64,000 bases of DNA from Diaphorobacter sp. HDW4A (GCF_011305995.1 NZ_CP049910.1:3224001-3288000); one strand, 5' to 3'; positions 51,406 to 60,572 are shown, numbered from the stretch's first letter. Notes: generated by a model from the letters alone, not told the origin. Numbers and translations: made by a program.

Positions 51406-52593
51406 ATGCCCTTTGCCCTGATCACCCTCCTCTTTGCCCTGTGCGCCATGATCGGACCACTGGGCATCGACACCTATCTGCCATCGTTCCACGCCATTGC
51501 GAAAGATTTCGACGTGGGCCCGGCGGCGGTGCAGCAGACGCTCAGCGTGTATGTGTTCGCGATGGCCTGCACCATGCTGTTCTACGGCACGCTGAGTGAC
51601 ACCTTCGGGAGGCGCCGGGTGCTGATGGCGTCGGCCATCTTCTATGGCCTGACCTCGCTGGCTGCGGCGTTCGTGCCCAATATCCAAACGCTGATCTTCG
51701 TGCGGTTTCTGCAGGGCATGTGCGCGGGCTCTGGGATGGTGATCGTACGGGCCATGGTGCAGGACCGATTTCAAGGTGCCGAAGCGCAACGCATGATGGC
51801 CATGGTGATGATGGTGTTCGGCCTTGCGCCAGCGCTTGCACCGATCTTCGGCGGCTGGCTGCAGACCCATGGCGGCTGGCGCGCGACGTTCTACTTTCTG
51901 GCGGCGTTCGGGTTTGTGCTGGCGACGCTGCTGTGGCGCTTTCTGCCAGAAACGCTGCCACCGCAAAAGCGCACCCCCCTCAAACTCGGCATCATTCTGG
52001 GTAACTACCTGACGGCGCTCTCCAACCGCAAGTTCCGCACCATGGTCGCGGGTCTCGCGTTAATGGCCGGCGCCAACTCCATCTACATCAGCTCGGCCGC
52101 AGAGTTTGTGATCACCGTGCTCGGCATGGAGGCAACCGACCTCGGCTGGCTCTTCATTCCGTTGATTGCAGGAACCTTCATCGGCTCCGCAATCTCGGGT
52201 ACGTTTGCCAAGCGCATTCCCATGCGTGTGCAAAAACGCATCGGCTATGGCTGCCTGCTGCTGGCATGTGCAAGCAACATGATCTACAACGCATCCACCA
52301 GCCACCCCGTCGTGCCGTGGGCGGTGCTGCCGATCACCATCTACACGCTCGGCATTTCGCTGCTGATGCCCATCCTCTCACTCGAAACCATGGGCCAGTT
52401 CCCGCAGATGCGCGGCTTGGCTTCGTCACTGCAAGGCTTCGCGCAAATGATGGTGTTCACCTTGATCTCGGCAGCCATCGTGCCGCACCTGTTCCACAGC
52501 GGGCTGCTGCTGGCTCTGGCTCAGTGCATCACCGTGGTGATGGGTATGTGCGTATGGTGGTGGGCCACGCATCGAACTCCCGCACAGCCCTGA
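51406..52593 (+). CDS. Bcr/CflA-type multidrug exporter
   Basis: A 395-residue MFS antiporter with 12 membrane segments. Signatures: GPLGIDTYLPSFHAIAKDF, GTLSDTFGRRRVLM, FVRFLQGMCAGSGMVIVRAMVQD, and LAPALAPIFGGWL, typical of Bcr/CflA drug-proton antiporters. Substrate unknown. Divergent from the phosphodiesterase gene, with no signal beyond about 200 bases. Confidence 0.93.
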   Translation: MPFALITLLFALCAMIGPLGIDTYLPSFHAIAKDFDVGPAAVQQTLSVYVFAMACTMLFYGTLSDTFGRRRVLMASAIFYGLTSLAAAFVPNIQTLIFVRFLQGMCAGSGMVIVRAMVQDRFQGAEAQRMMAMVMMVFGLAPALAPIFGGWLQTHGGWRATFYFLAAFGFVLATLLWRFLPETLPPQKRTPLKLGIILGNYLTALSNRKFRTMVAGLALMAGANSIYISSAAEFVITVLGMEATDLGWLFIPLIAGTFIGSAISGTFAKRIPMRVQKRIGYGCLLLACASNMIYNASTSHPVVPWAVLPITIYTLGISLLMPILSLETMGQFPQMRGLASSLQGFAQMMVFTLISAAIVPHLFHSGLLLALAQCITVVMGMCVWWWATHRTPAQP

Positions 52594-52608
52594 TTTGCAG
52601 AGGTCAGA

Positions 52609-53277
52609 TCAGGCAAATCCGCGCATCTGCGCCCACTCGCCGAACGCCGCACGGTCGGCGCGCAGATCATTGATGGGGGCACTCGTATCTTCGTAGCCAA
52701 GCGCAATGCCGTAGGCCACGCGGTACGACTCGGGCACTTCTAGCACACGCTCCACCGTGTCGCGGAAACGCCGCCAGTAGCCCTGCGCACAGGTGCCCAT
52801 GCCGCGCTCGGTGGCCAGCAGCATGAAAGACTGCAGGTAGATGCCCAGATCCACCCATTGCGCGTAGCCCATGCGCTCGTCCACAAGCATGATGACGCCG
52901 ACCGGAGCGCCGAAGAACAGGCCGTTCTTGCCCATCTGCTCGAGACGCGCGGCCTTGTTCTCGCGTGGGATGTCGATGGTCTTGTAGAGGTCTTCGCCAT
53001 TCTTGAAACGGCGGCCGCGATACGGATCCCACAGGCTTGGCGGATAGGCCATGTGGGGCACGACGCTGTCCTCCATTGGCGGGGCCGCGGTGACTGCATC
53101 GGTCAGTTGCTTGAGCGGCGCACCGGACAGCGCGACCACGCACCATGGCTGCAGATTTCCGCCGGAAGCTGCCTTGGCCGCATCGGCAATCAAGCTCTCG
53201 ACATCCTGAGCGCTGGGTACACGAGGCAGGAAAGCGCGCACCGAGCGGCGCTCCTGCAGAGCCTGACTGACGTTCAT
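52609..53277 (-). CDS. Nitroreductase family protein
   Basis: A 222-residue FMN-dependent nitroreductase (MNVSQALQERRSVRAFLP, AAKAASGGNLQPWCVVALSG, MGYAQWVDLGIYLQSFMLLATERGMGTCAQGYW, GIALGYED). It reduces nitro groups or related electrophiles with NAD(P)H. The ATG at 53277 follows GGAAGG. The preceding transporter is convergent with it. Confidence 0.92.
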   Translation of the reverse strand: MNVSQALQERRSVRAFLPRVPSAQDVESLIADAAKAASGGNLQPWCVVALSGAPLKQLTDAVTAAPPMEDSVVPHMAYPPSLWDPYRGRRFKNGEDLYKTIDIPRENKAARLEQMGKNGLFFGAPVGVIMLVDERMGYAQWVDLGIYLQSFMLLATERGMGTCAQGYWRRFRDTVERVLEVPESYRVAYGIALGYEDTSAPINDLRADRAAFGEWAQMRGFA

Positions 53278-53409
53278 TGGAATCAACCTTCCGTTACTGT
53301 GAATTCGGGGGAAATGAAGCGAGTGCTCATCTTGCGTGATACATGCACGCCTGTAAATCCACTACGGAGCGCAAGCTGCCACATCGGTGACATCCTCAGC
53401 GCTTTCAGC

Positions 53410-53916
53410 TCAATGCCCCAGCAGCGTGAGCGCGTGCGTCAGTTTGTGCACCTGCGAGCCCCCTTGCGGCAGCGCTTGCGGTGCTCCCGTGCCCGTATGC
53501 AGCCAGATCGCGCAGCCCACTCCGTGACGCAGCGGAGCGAGCACATCCTGCTCGAACGAGTCGCCGATCATGGCAACGCGGCTCAGGTCAGCCAACCCGG
53601 AGCGCTCCTGCACCGCGTGCCAGAACTGTGGCTCGCTCTTGCGAAAGCCAATGTCGGTGTAGCAGAAAATATGGTCGATGAAGCGGCGCAGACCGCCACG
53701 CTCAAGCGCCTTGCTGATCAGCGGCTTGGTGGAGACTGAGGCGTTGGTCGCGATGCAGATGCGCTCGCCCTCCGCATGCAAGCTTGCCAACACCTCGAGC
53801 GCGCCGTCGATGCGCTGCACCTCGGGCCATTGGGCCATGGGCAACTCCTCAGGCCCGCCTTCTGCCATGAGGGTGCCGCCCCAGTCAAAACAGATCAGGT
53901 CCCAGTGACGCGGCAT
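53410..53916 (-). CDS. HAD-superfamily hydrolase
   Basis: A 168-residue HAD phosphatase-like protein. Motif I is FDWGGTL (nucleophile Asp, with the second Asp replaced by Gly), motif II IATNAS, Lys in FRKSEPQFW, and motif IV MIGDSFEQD. The lacking acid/base Asp in motif I may change activity. No substrate can be named. Confidence 0.85.
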   Translation of the reverse strand: MPRHWDLICFDWGGTLMAEGGPEELPMAQWPEVQRIDGALEVLASLHAEGERICIATNASVSTKPLISKALERGGLRRFIDHIFCYTDIGFRKSEPQFWHAVQERSGLADLSRVAMIGDSFEQDVLAPLRHGVGCAIWLHTGTGAPQALPQGGSQVHKLTHALTLLGH

Positions 53917-53968
53917 GGCGCAATGCTCCTTGTTTCGGAACGTGGTGCCGGACGAAAGCCTGCCGACG

Positions 53969-54790
53969 TCACTTGCCCACGAGATCGTTGAGCGTTTCCT
54001 TGGCGAAACTCTCGCGCTTGGCGGCGTCGCAGGGCACGCAGTCGCCGACTTCCTTCGGGGCTGCGGTGCTGAGCTTTTCGATGCTCTGCCACAACAAGGC
54101 GATCTGTCGCTCCTGCGCGGCAGTGTGCTCGATCAGGCCGCGCATGGCCTGTGCGAGCGGATCGTCCTGCTGCCCCTCGACACCATAGGCCGAAAACGGT
54201 GCCGGGCTCGCTGCTGCAGCCGCAACGGTTGCCGACGCCAGCGTCGCCTCGGTCACGTCCGCACTCTGTCCGGCCTTCGACGGGATGATGCGCGCAGGAA
54301 TCCCCACCGCCGTCGCACCCGCAGGCACGGGCTTGATGACCACCGCATTGCTGCCGATCTTGGCGCCGTCGCCCACATCAAAGCCGCCGAGAATCTTCGC
54401 GCCCGCGCTCACCACCACGTCCTTGCCCAGCGTCGGGTGACGTTTGGTGCCCTTGTAAAGCGAGGTGCCGCCGAGCGTCACGCCCTGATAGATCGTGCAG
54501 CCATCACCGATCTCAGCGGTCTCACCAACGACCACACCCATTGCATGGTCGAAGAACACCCGCTGGCCAATCTTGGCACCGGGATGAATCTCGATGCCGG
54601 TGAGCCAGCGCGAGAAATTGGAGATGAAACGCCCCGTCCACTTCAAGCCGTGGTTCCAACACCAGTGCGCAGGTCGATGCAGCCAGATGGCGTGCAGGCC
54701 CGGGTAGCACGTGATCACTTCCCAGCGGCTACGGGCAGCCGGGTCGCGCTCAAGAATGCACTGGATATCGGATCGCAGGCGGTCAAACAT
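53969..54790 (-). CDS. cysE: Serine O-acetyltransferase
   Basis: A 273-residue CysE-type enzyme giving O-acetylserine for cysteine synthesis. Left-handed beta-helix with hexapeptide repeats ([67 protein letters not shown]), catalytic His in DHAMG. The N-terminus is short (EpsC type), and a C-terminal extension of about 90 residues is unusual: Ala-rich, then helical with a CVPCDAAK motif. It links with the sulfur genes. Confidence 0.93.
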   Translation of the reverse strand: MFDRLRSDIQCILERDPAARSRWEVITCYPGLHAIWLHRPAHWCWNHGLKWTGRFISNFSRWLTGIEIHPGAKIGQRVFFDHAMGVVVGETAEIGDGCTIYQGVTLGGTSLYKGTKRHPTLGKDVVVSAGAKILGGFDVGDGAKIGSNAVVIKPVPAGATAVGIPARIIPSKAGQSADVTEATLASATVAAAAASPAPFSAYGVEGQQDDPLAQAMRGLIEHTAAQERQIALLWQSIEKLSTAAPKEVGDCVPCDAAKRESFAKETLNDLVGK

Positions 54791-54830
54791 GAAAATGAAC
54801 TGTCGTTATTCGTTCTGGAAGGTTTGCAGT

Positions 54831-55592
54831 CTAGCGTTTTGCCTGCGCCGTCTGGATCATCGCCTTGGCAACACCGCGAAGGATGTGGATTTCTTCCTCG
54901 GTCAGTTGCGCGCGATTGAAAAGTTGGTTCAGGCGCGGCATGAGCTTCTTGGGCGCAGCCGGATCGAGAAACCCGATCTCGGCCAGCGCATGCTCCCAAT
55001 GCCCAAGCATGCCTGCCACTTGTGCGGCGTCGGCGCGCTCAATCGGCGCCGTCGCCTCCTGCACGCCATAGCCCCCCAGCGCCTGCCGCCAGTCATAGGC
55101 GACCACCTGCACGGCCGACGCGAGATTGAGCGAGCCAAAGGTCGGATTGGTCGGAATCGACAGCGCCACATTGCAGCGGTAGACATCCTCATTGGCCATC
55201 CCGAAACGCTCGCAGCCGAAGAGAAACGCCACGCCGGTTTCATTGGACTTGTCAGACTCACCGGCATCGACGTTCAGCTTGCCGTTCACCAACAGCTCGA
55301 AATGCTCGCGCGGTGTGCGCGTGGGCGGCCCGAAGTCACGCGGCGTCATCGCCGTCGCGCAGAGATGGCTCATGCCTTCAAGCGCCTCGTCCAGCGTCTC
55401 GACGATGCGGCAGTTCTCCAGCACATCGAGCGCCCCGCTCGCGCGCTGAATGGTTTCCTCCTTGCGCAGCACGTTCGACCAGCGCGGAGCGACCAGCACC
55501 AGATCATCGAACCCCATGGTCTTGAGCGCGCGCGCGGCAGCGCCCACATTGCCAGCATGGCTGGTGTTGATGAGGATGAAGCGGGTTTTCAT
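54831..55592 (-). CDS. trmJ: tRNA (cytidine/uridine-2'-O-)-methyltransferase TrmJ
   Basis: A 253-residue SPOUT methyltransferase for position 32 of tRNA. Motifs: FILINTSHAGNVGAAARALKTMGFDDLVLVAP, LFGCERFGMANEDVYRCN, and LSIPTNPTFGSLNLASAVQVVAYD (the trefoil-knot motifs). C-terminal helical extension residues 170-250. It lies 40 bases upstream of cysE on the same strand. Its usual partner suhB is divergent, two genes away. Confidence 0.95.
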   Translation of the reverse strand: MKTRFILINTSHAGNVGAAARALKTMGFDDLVLVAPRWSNVLRKEETIQRASGALDVLENCRIVETLDEALEGMSHLCATAMTPRDFGPPTRTPREHFELLVNGKLNVDAGESDKSNETGVAFLFGCERFGMANEDVYRCNVALSIPTNPTFGSLNLASAVQVVAYDWRQALGGYGVQEATAPIERADAAQVAGMLGHWEHALAEIGFLDPAAPKKLMPRLNQLFNRAQLTEEEIHILRGVAKAMIQTAQAKR

Positions 55593-55709
55593 GTTGGCAA
55601 AACAGTCTGGCAGGCGCAGGGCGCGAAACCTTTGATTGTCGCTGCTTTGTTTGCCCTCTGCCGAAACTGGTCCGTATCACGGACCTCTCATTCCATCCTC
55701 ACATGCCCC

Positions 55710-56741
55710 TTATGCCGTCGCCGTCGCCGTCGCCGTTGCCGATTTGCGCGAACGCCGTACGCCCTTGAACACGAAAACGCAGATCACACCCAACACGCCC
55801 AATACCACCAACACAGGCAACAGCGCGGCGGTGGCGATCACCATCGACTGTGCACTGCCCGCCATTGCATTCCAGGCACGCTCCCAAGTCTGTAGCCACG
55901 GGTTGTAGGTGCCAGACAGGACTACCTGTTGCGGCTGGAACTGCATGTGCACGAACTGCTTGCCCGTGTCTTTTTCCAGCACCTTGCGCTGCGCCTGGGC
56001 CGCGTCGATCTCCGCTTGCACCTGCGAGAGCGTATCGCGGATTTCCATAAGGTCGGTGAGCTTGCGCTTGACATCCTTCTCGCGCAGCAACTCCCGCAGC
56101 GAATCGCGGTACTCGCTGCGGTTCTTGATCTGCGCCTCCACATCGATCACCTCCCCGGTCTTGTCCTCACTTGAAGTCTGGTGGTTGAGCACCTTGGCAT
56201 TGCCACCGATGGCACTGGTCAGCATCGCGAAATCACGCGGATTGACGCGCATGGTGAGGTAGGCGCCACCCGCCGAATGCGAGGTCTCGCGCTGCAGCGC
56301 CGAAGCCTCGACCTGGCAGTCAAGCTGCTCGCAACGCTCCTTCACTGCGCCCCACAGGCCAGCGAGGTCGGCAGCGGGGGCTTCGATCTGCAGTTCGTGG
56401 CGGACTGCGAGGAAGCGCTGAGGGGCGGCCGTTGCGGCAGGCGCGTCCTGTGCCGGAGAGGCGGCGGCCGGAGCAGGTGCGGCCTGCCGGCTCAGCTCTT
56501 GCACCTCTGCGCTGATGTTGTTGCTCCTGCGGCGCTGGGCTTCGGGTTTGGAGACAACACTGTCCATGGCGGGGGCGCCCGCTGGGCTGGGGGCTACGGT
56601 CTTGGACTGGGCTACGCTGTATTCGTTGTCTGCCGGGGAGCAGGCACTGAGCAGGAGAGCAGTTGCCGACAGGGCTGCCAGATAGGTGAGTTTTTTTCTG
56701 AATGAGCTGGTTGGATTTTGGCGGGATTGGGCGAAGGGCAT
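55710..56741 (-). CDS. DUF4349-domain lipoprotein
   Basis: A 343-residue envelope protein. Lipoprotein signal with lipobox LLLSAC (Cys about residue 34); an Ala/Pro-rich linker; DUF4349 domain about 105-270 with a central coiled coil (KLTDLMEIRDTLSQVQAEIDAAQAQRKVLEKD); a membrane helix about 300-325 (VIATAALLPVLVVLGVLGVICVF); and a basic tail. The last residues are ATATATATA from a short DNA repeat. Unknown function. Confidence 0.85.
   Translation of the reverse strand: MPFAQSRQNPTSSFRKKLTYLAALSATALLLSACSPADNEYSVAQSKTVAPSPAGAPAMDSVVSKPEAQRRRSNNISAEVQELSRQAAPAPAAASPAQDAPAATAAPQRFLAVRHELQIEAPAADLAGLWGAVKERCEQLDCQVEASALQRETSHSAGGAYLTMRVNPRDFAMLTSAIGGNAKVLNHQTSSEDKTGEVIDVEAQIKNRSEYRDSLRELLREKDVKRKLTDLMEIRDTLSQVQAEIDAAQAQRKVLEKDTGKQFVHMQFQPQQVVLSGTYNPWLQTWERAWNAMAGSAQSMVIATAALLPVLVVLGVLGVICVFVFKGVRRSRKSATATATATA
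55714..55740 (-). repeat. GCCGTC hexanucleotide tract
   Basis: Three exact GCCGTC units then GCCGTT and GCC lie at the 3' end of the DUF4349 gene and encode alternating Ala-Thr. Changes in unit number would only shorten or lengthen the tail. Confidence 0.7.
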
Positions 56742-56858
56742 GGAGGACTCCGGTTCACTGTGTTGTGGATGTGGTATGAATCGGGGGCGAGGCTGACTTG
56801 GGGTGATGTTGTTTCAAACATTCACATTTTTTTGGAGCTCGGCTCGGTTATTGAGAGC

Positions 56859-57053
56859 GGAGGCCGGGACTGCCCCCGGCGGGGCAATCACTTTTTGCTC
56901 GCGCGCAAAAAGTAATCAAAAACGCGCTTGTCAATACCTCCGGCGGAACTCGCGGCGTTCCTTCGTCACTCTGCTCGGACAACCGCCGGAAGTCAGTTGG
57001 AAAAGAGGTGTGTTCGGCACATCGCTGCGCTCGTGCTGCATCTCGCGTCGCGA
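56859..57053. repeat. Dispersed intergenic repeat, family 2, copy C
   Basis: It starts GGAGGCCGGGACTGCCCC and contains the CTTTTTGC...GCAAAAAG hairpin and TTCGGCACATCGCT. It matches the reverse complement of 28553-28729 closely and copy A at 28242 more loosely. Confidence 0.8.
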
Positions 57054-57169
57054 ATTGCATGGCACCTGCGGCGCGGTATTGCTCCCTCGCCCCCTTTCAA
57101 GGGGAGAGGGGGTAGATGCACCACAGATGCTGGTCATGCACGCGGTCTTCTCCCACCCTTCTGCCCACG

Positions 57170-57431
57170 CCTGATTCTGTCGTTCCATCCGGCGGTTTGC
57201 AGCGGCAAGTGCCGCTGCAAATTTCAAGCACTGACTCACGGCAGATGTCTGACCGCAGCGAAGCGCAGGGAGTTTCTGCCGTGCGCCGGATGGAGCGACA
57301 GAGTCAGGTTGCCCGTAGCGCAGCGAAGGATCGTGGGCAGCAGGGTCGCCTTTTCTTGCCTACTTCTTTTGGCGAAGCCAAAGAAGTAGGTCGCCCACCG
57401 GGGCGAGTCCCGGCCAGCGACAGCCAAAAAA
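57170..57431. repeat. Probable second intergenic repeat unit (family 3)
   Basis: Several inverted features occur: ATCCGGCG and CGCCGGAT (57188 and 57289), AGCGAAGCGC, a TACTTCTTTTGGC/GCCAAAGAAGTA hairpin (57360-57390), then CACCGGGGCGAGTCCCGG. This is the composition of dispersed elements in Burkholderiales intergenic DNA. Only one copy is in the window, so repetition is not shown here. Confidence 0.4.
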
Positions 57432-57561
57432 GAAACCTAGCCCCGAAATAAACACGACAAAACCACGATCCTCGTCAAAGCGATAGAATTACGCCTTTCG
57501 CGCGTCCGCATCGCCGGTCGCACCGCAGCTACAAAAGCCGCTCTGCTCCTCATCACAATCC

Positions 57562-58521
57562 ATGTCGTCCTCCAATCTGCACCCCATGCTTAACGTGGCC
57601 ATCAAGGCTGCGCGCGCCGCTGGCGCCATCATCAACCGAGCTGCCCTCGACGTCGAGGCTGTGCGCGTTTCCCAGAAACAGCTCAATGATTTTGTGACCG
57701 AGGTCGACGTGGCGAGCGAGAAGGCCATCATCGAAACACTTCTCACGGCCTACCCCCAGCACGGCATCCTGGCTGAGGAATCGGGCAATGAGTACGGCTC
57801 CAAGACGTCCGAATTCGTGTGGATCATCGATCCGCTGGACGGCACCACCAACTTCATCCACGGTTTTCCGGTTTACTGCGTGAGCATTGCCCTGGCCGTG
57901 CGCGGCAAAATCGAGCAGGCGGTCATTTATGACCCGTCGCGCAACGACCTGTTCACCGCCACCAAGGGCCGCGGCGCGTTCCTGAATGAACGCCGCATCC
58001 GCGTGAGCAAGCGCACACGCATGGGCGAGTGCCTGATCTCGACCGGTTTCCCATTCCGTCCAGGCGACAACTTCCAGAACTACCTCGCGCTCATGGGCGA
58101 TGTGATGCAGCGCTGCGCCGGTCTGCGCCGTCCAGGCGCGGCCGCGCTCGATCTGGCCTATGTGGCTGCTGGTTTCACCGATGCGTTCTTCGAGACCGGT
58201 CTGTCGATCTGGGACGTCGCTGCGGGTTCGCTGCTGGTGACAGAAGCCGGCGGTCTGGTCGGCAACTTCACGGGCGAGGCTGATTTCCTCGAGCAGCGCG
58301 AGTGCCTGGCGGGCAACCCACGCATCTACGGTCAGATGGTGCCCATCATCGGCAAGTACAGCAAGTTCGCACCTGCGGGCGAGAAGGCTGCGCTGCGTCA
58401 GGCGGGCATCAATGCAGACAATGCGGAAGCCAGCGAGTCGGCCGCCACTGAAGCGGACACTACCGCCGCAGCGGCCGATGGCGTTGCAGCACCTGCAGAC
58501 ACACAAGACAAGCAAGACTGA
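57562..58521 (+). CDS. suhB: Inositol-1-monophosphatase SuhB
   Basis: A 319-residue Mg-dependent phosphatase. Motifs: [25 protein letters not shown], and [19 protein letters not shown]. SuhB also acts in rRNA antitermination in E. coli. An Ala/Glu-rich tail of about 45 residues follows the fold and is a lineage feature. A terminator at 58572 ends the gene. Confidence 0.95.
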   Translation: MSSSNLHPMLNVAIKAARAAGAIINRAALDVEAVRVSQKQLNDFVTEVDVASEKAIIETLLTAYPQHGILAEESGNEYGSKTSEFVWIIDPLDGTTNFIHGFPVYCVSIALAVRGKIEQAVIYDPSRNDLFTATKGRGAFLNERRIRVSKRTRMGECLISTGFPFRPGDNFQNYLALMGDVMQRCAGLRRPGAAALDLAYVAAGFTDAFFETGLSIWDVAAGSLLVTEAGGLVGNFTGEADFLEQRECLAGNPRIYGQMVPIIGKYSKFAPAGEKAALRQAGINADNAEASESAATEADTTAAAADGVAAPADTQDKQD

Positions 58522-58571
58522 CAGGTCAAGCGATTGGCGGGGGAAGAGTCCAGACTCTTCCTCTACAGAAC

Positions 58572-58605
58572 AAGGGCAGCCCGACTACGGTGCTGCCCTT
58601 TTTTT
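58572..58605 (+). terminator. Terminator after suhB
   Basis: AAGGGCAGC (58572-58580) pairs with GCTGCCCTT (58592-58600), followed by a T run to 58605. Confidence 0.9.
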
Positions 58606-58628
58606 GCGTTGTGGCTCTTGCCGGAGGC

Positions 58629-59312
58629 TCAGACAGGATCGAAACGCTCGCGGGTGTCCATGCGCACATTGCGCAGATGGGCGGTCTGCAGATGCAACGC
58701 ATGCAGCGACTCGGCGAAGTAGCCCAGCAGCAGCGTTCTGCGGCGCGAGCCGCTCGGGTTCAGGCTGCCTGCGTGCACCAGGTCGGCGTCGAACACCAAA
58801 ATATCACCAGCCTGCCCTTTCAACTGTACCGATCCGGATTCATCCAGATCGTCAAACGGCGGCGAATCCGGCGCGGGACGGTGGGTGCCGGACACGATGC
58901 GGGTGGCGCCGTTGTCCGGGCCGTAGTCATCGAGATAAATGAGCGCATTGACCGTGTCTCCGGGCCGTTGAGCCGACAAGTCGCGGTGCAGTGTCTGATG
59001 GCCATGACCGCCCAGAGGCTCGCGGCCCTCCACCTGCGAAAGGAAGAAGCGCTCGCCGATCAGCGCTCCGACCACCACCAGCACCTCGGGCAATCGGCAC
59101 ACGGCCTGCACCCGCGCATCCAGATCCACCAGCGCGTGGTTCCAGGTCGTGCCGCGCGGCACGGGCCACTGGTCCGATGACAGGATGCCGGCATCGAAAG
59201 TCGCCCGCAGGCCGTCCAGCCAGTCCCCAGGAACCGCGCCACGCAGCAGCGCATAGCCGTCACGCCGCCAGGATTCGCGGTGAATTTCAGGGTTGTCGAC
59301 TGGATGATTCAT
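58629..59312 (-). CDS. Phytanoyl-CoA-dioxygenase-like 2-oxoglutarate oxygenase
   Basis: A 227-residue Fe(II)/2-oxoglutarate oxygenase of the PhyH group. Iron ligands: TLHRDLSAQ (His, Asp) and second His in DLVHAGSLN; 2-oxoglutarate Arg in RRRTLLLGY. It also shows ALIYLDDYGPDNGATRIVSGTH. Substrate unknown. The start at 59312 (MNHPVDNPEIHRESW) is chosen for the normal N-terminus. It is divergent from the ferredoxin-globin gene across a 74-base gap. Confidence 0.88.
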   Translation of the reverse strand: MNHPVDNPEIHRESWRRDGYALLRGAVPGDWLDGLRATFDAGILSSDQWPVPRGTTWNHALVDLDARVQAVCRLPEVLVVVGALIGERFFLSQVEGREPLGGHGHQTLHRDLSAQRPGDTVNALIYLDDYGPDNGATRIVSGTHRPAPDSPPFDDLDESGSVQLKGQAGDILVFDADLVHAGSLNPSGSRRRTLLLGYFAESLHALHLQTAHLRNVRMDTRERFDPV

Positions 59313-59321
59313 CGCCGTATT

Positions 59322-59357
59322 TGTAACATGAATGCATTTCACAAACATAGTGTTACA
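59322..59357. promoter_or_regulatory. Inverted TGTAACA motif between divergent genes
   Basis: TGTAACA (59322-59328) and TGTTACA (59351-59357) are inverted copies 29 bp apart, and ATTTGTAACAT (59319-59329) is identical to the 11 bases at 15640-15650 upstream of ompR. They occupy the control region of the dioxygenase and ferredoxin-globin genes. The regulator is unknown. Confidence 0.5.
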
Positions 59358-59386
59358 TGTAAAACCCATCCTGCGATACTCCAAAA

Positions 59387-60520
59387 ATGTCCCATGTACT
59401 GAGTTTTGAAAACGGCCACGCCGTGGCGCAAGAAGGCGAAACCGTTCTGAATGCCCTGCTGCGAGCGGGGCTGGAACCCGCGTTTTCCTGCAAAAGCGGC
59501 TCCTGCCAGACCTGCATGCTGCAGGCCGAACGCGGCGATATTCCCGAGCGGGCACAGCGCGTGCTGCCCACGCATCTGCGGCGTCTGCGCTACTTTTTAC
59601 CCTGCCGATGCGTGCCAACAGGCGCGATGCAGTTGCGCCGTCCGCATCCGAACGATCTGGTCGTCGGCTGCCAACTCTGCGAAGCAAGCGTGCAGGCCGA
59701 TGGCTGCATTTCGCTGGTCTTCGAGACCGGACGTCCGCTCAAGTACCGCAGCGGCCAGCAGATGCGCGTCGTGACCGGCGCAGAGAATGAACCCTTGCTC
59801 ACCCTCACCTCCTGCCCCGAGCGCGATCTGCTCATCAGCGGCGTGGTCGATGCCGACGCTGCGAGTCTGCTGCCTCGCGAGTTGCAGGGCACACTGGGAG
59901 ATGAGGAGACCTTCGGCCACCCTTTCGAGCTGCGCGGCCCGTTCGACGACATGCCGCCGCGCGAACTGCCCGCGCCGGACGCCGACGCAGCCCTGTGGGA
60001 AGACCTCGGCGGCGACGCCAAGGTACGCGCCGTGATGGAAGCCTTCTACGCCAAGGTCTATGCCGACGAGCAGCTCGCGCCCTTCTTCGTCAAAGTGACC
60101 CGCGAGCGCGCCATCGATAAGCAGTTCTCGTTCATGAAACAGTGCGTCACGGGAGGGAAGCTCTACATGGGCGACCGCCCCCGTAACGCCCACCACTGGA
60201 TGATCATCACCCACGCCCTGTTCGACCACCGCCAGGCGCTGATGCACGCCACGCTGGTGGAGCACGGCCTGAGCGATGCGCTGATCGAGCGCTGGACGGT
60301 TTACGAAGAATATTTCCGCCCCGACATCGTCAAGAGCGCCAGACTGCCGCGCACGCTCGGCAACCAGGTGGTGAGGACCACCGGCGTCACGCGCGAAGTG
60401 CTTGGCGAAGGCTCGGTCTGCGACCAGTGCGGCGGCGAGGTGACGTCGGGCGAGACCGTACTGCTGCACCACCATATGGGGACGATCAGTTGCGAACGGT
60501 GCTCTCCGGCGAATGCCTGA
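59387..60520 (+). CDS. Ferredoxin - barrel - truncated globin - zinc ribbon fusion
   Basis: A 377-residue multidomain protein. Residues 1-80: plant-type [2Fe-2S] ferredoxin with Cys35, Cys40, Cys43 and Cys73 (C-x4-C-x2-C-x29-C). Residues 85-195: a beta-rich part like the FAD barrel of ferredoxin reductases but lacking the usual RxYS motif and with no NAD domain. Residues about 205-325: truncated hemoglobin (LWEDLGGDAKVRAVMEAFYAKV; LAPFF; RNAHHWMIITHALFD), with a His in AHH as likely heme ligand. Residues 345-372: C-x2-C...C-x2-C zinc ribbon. Possibly an oxygen or nitric-oxide handling protein fed by its own ferredoxin. Confidence 0.85.
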   Translation: MSHVLSFENGHAVAQEGETVLNALLRAGLEPAFSCKSGSCQTCMLQAERGDIPERAQRVLPTHLRRLRYFLPCRCVPTGAMQLRRPHPNDLVVGCQLCEASVQADGCISLVFETGRPLKYRSGQQMRVVTGAENEPLLTLTSCPERDLLISGVVDADAASLLPRELQGTLGDEETFGHPFELRGPFDDMPPRELPAPDADAALWEDLGGDAKVRAVMEAFYAKVYADEQLAPFFVKVTRERAIDKQFSFMKQCVTGGKLYMGDRPRNAHHWMIITHALFDHRQALMHATLVEHGLSDALIERWTVYEEYFRPDIVKSARLPRTLGNQVVRTTGVTREVLGEGSVCDQCGGEVTSGETVLLHHHMGTISCERCSPANA

Positions 60521-60572
60521 ATCACATTGTCTCCCCTTCGGCCGGAGATGACTTTCTCCAGCCAAAAGGGGA

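Larger units (their letters stand above)
56742..57561. other. Intergenic region with dispersed repeats
   Basis: An 820-base divergent gap between the DUF4349 and suhB genes. It is mostly repeat DNA (copies listed separately) with a small unassigned stretch at 57060-57165. A TAGAAT (57484-57489) may be the -10 of suhB. I see no gene here. Confidence 0.6.
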
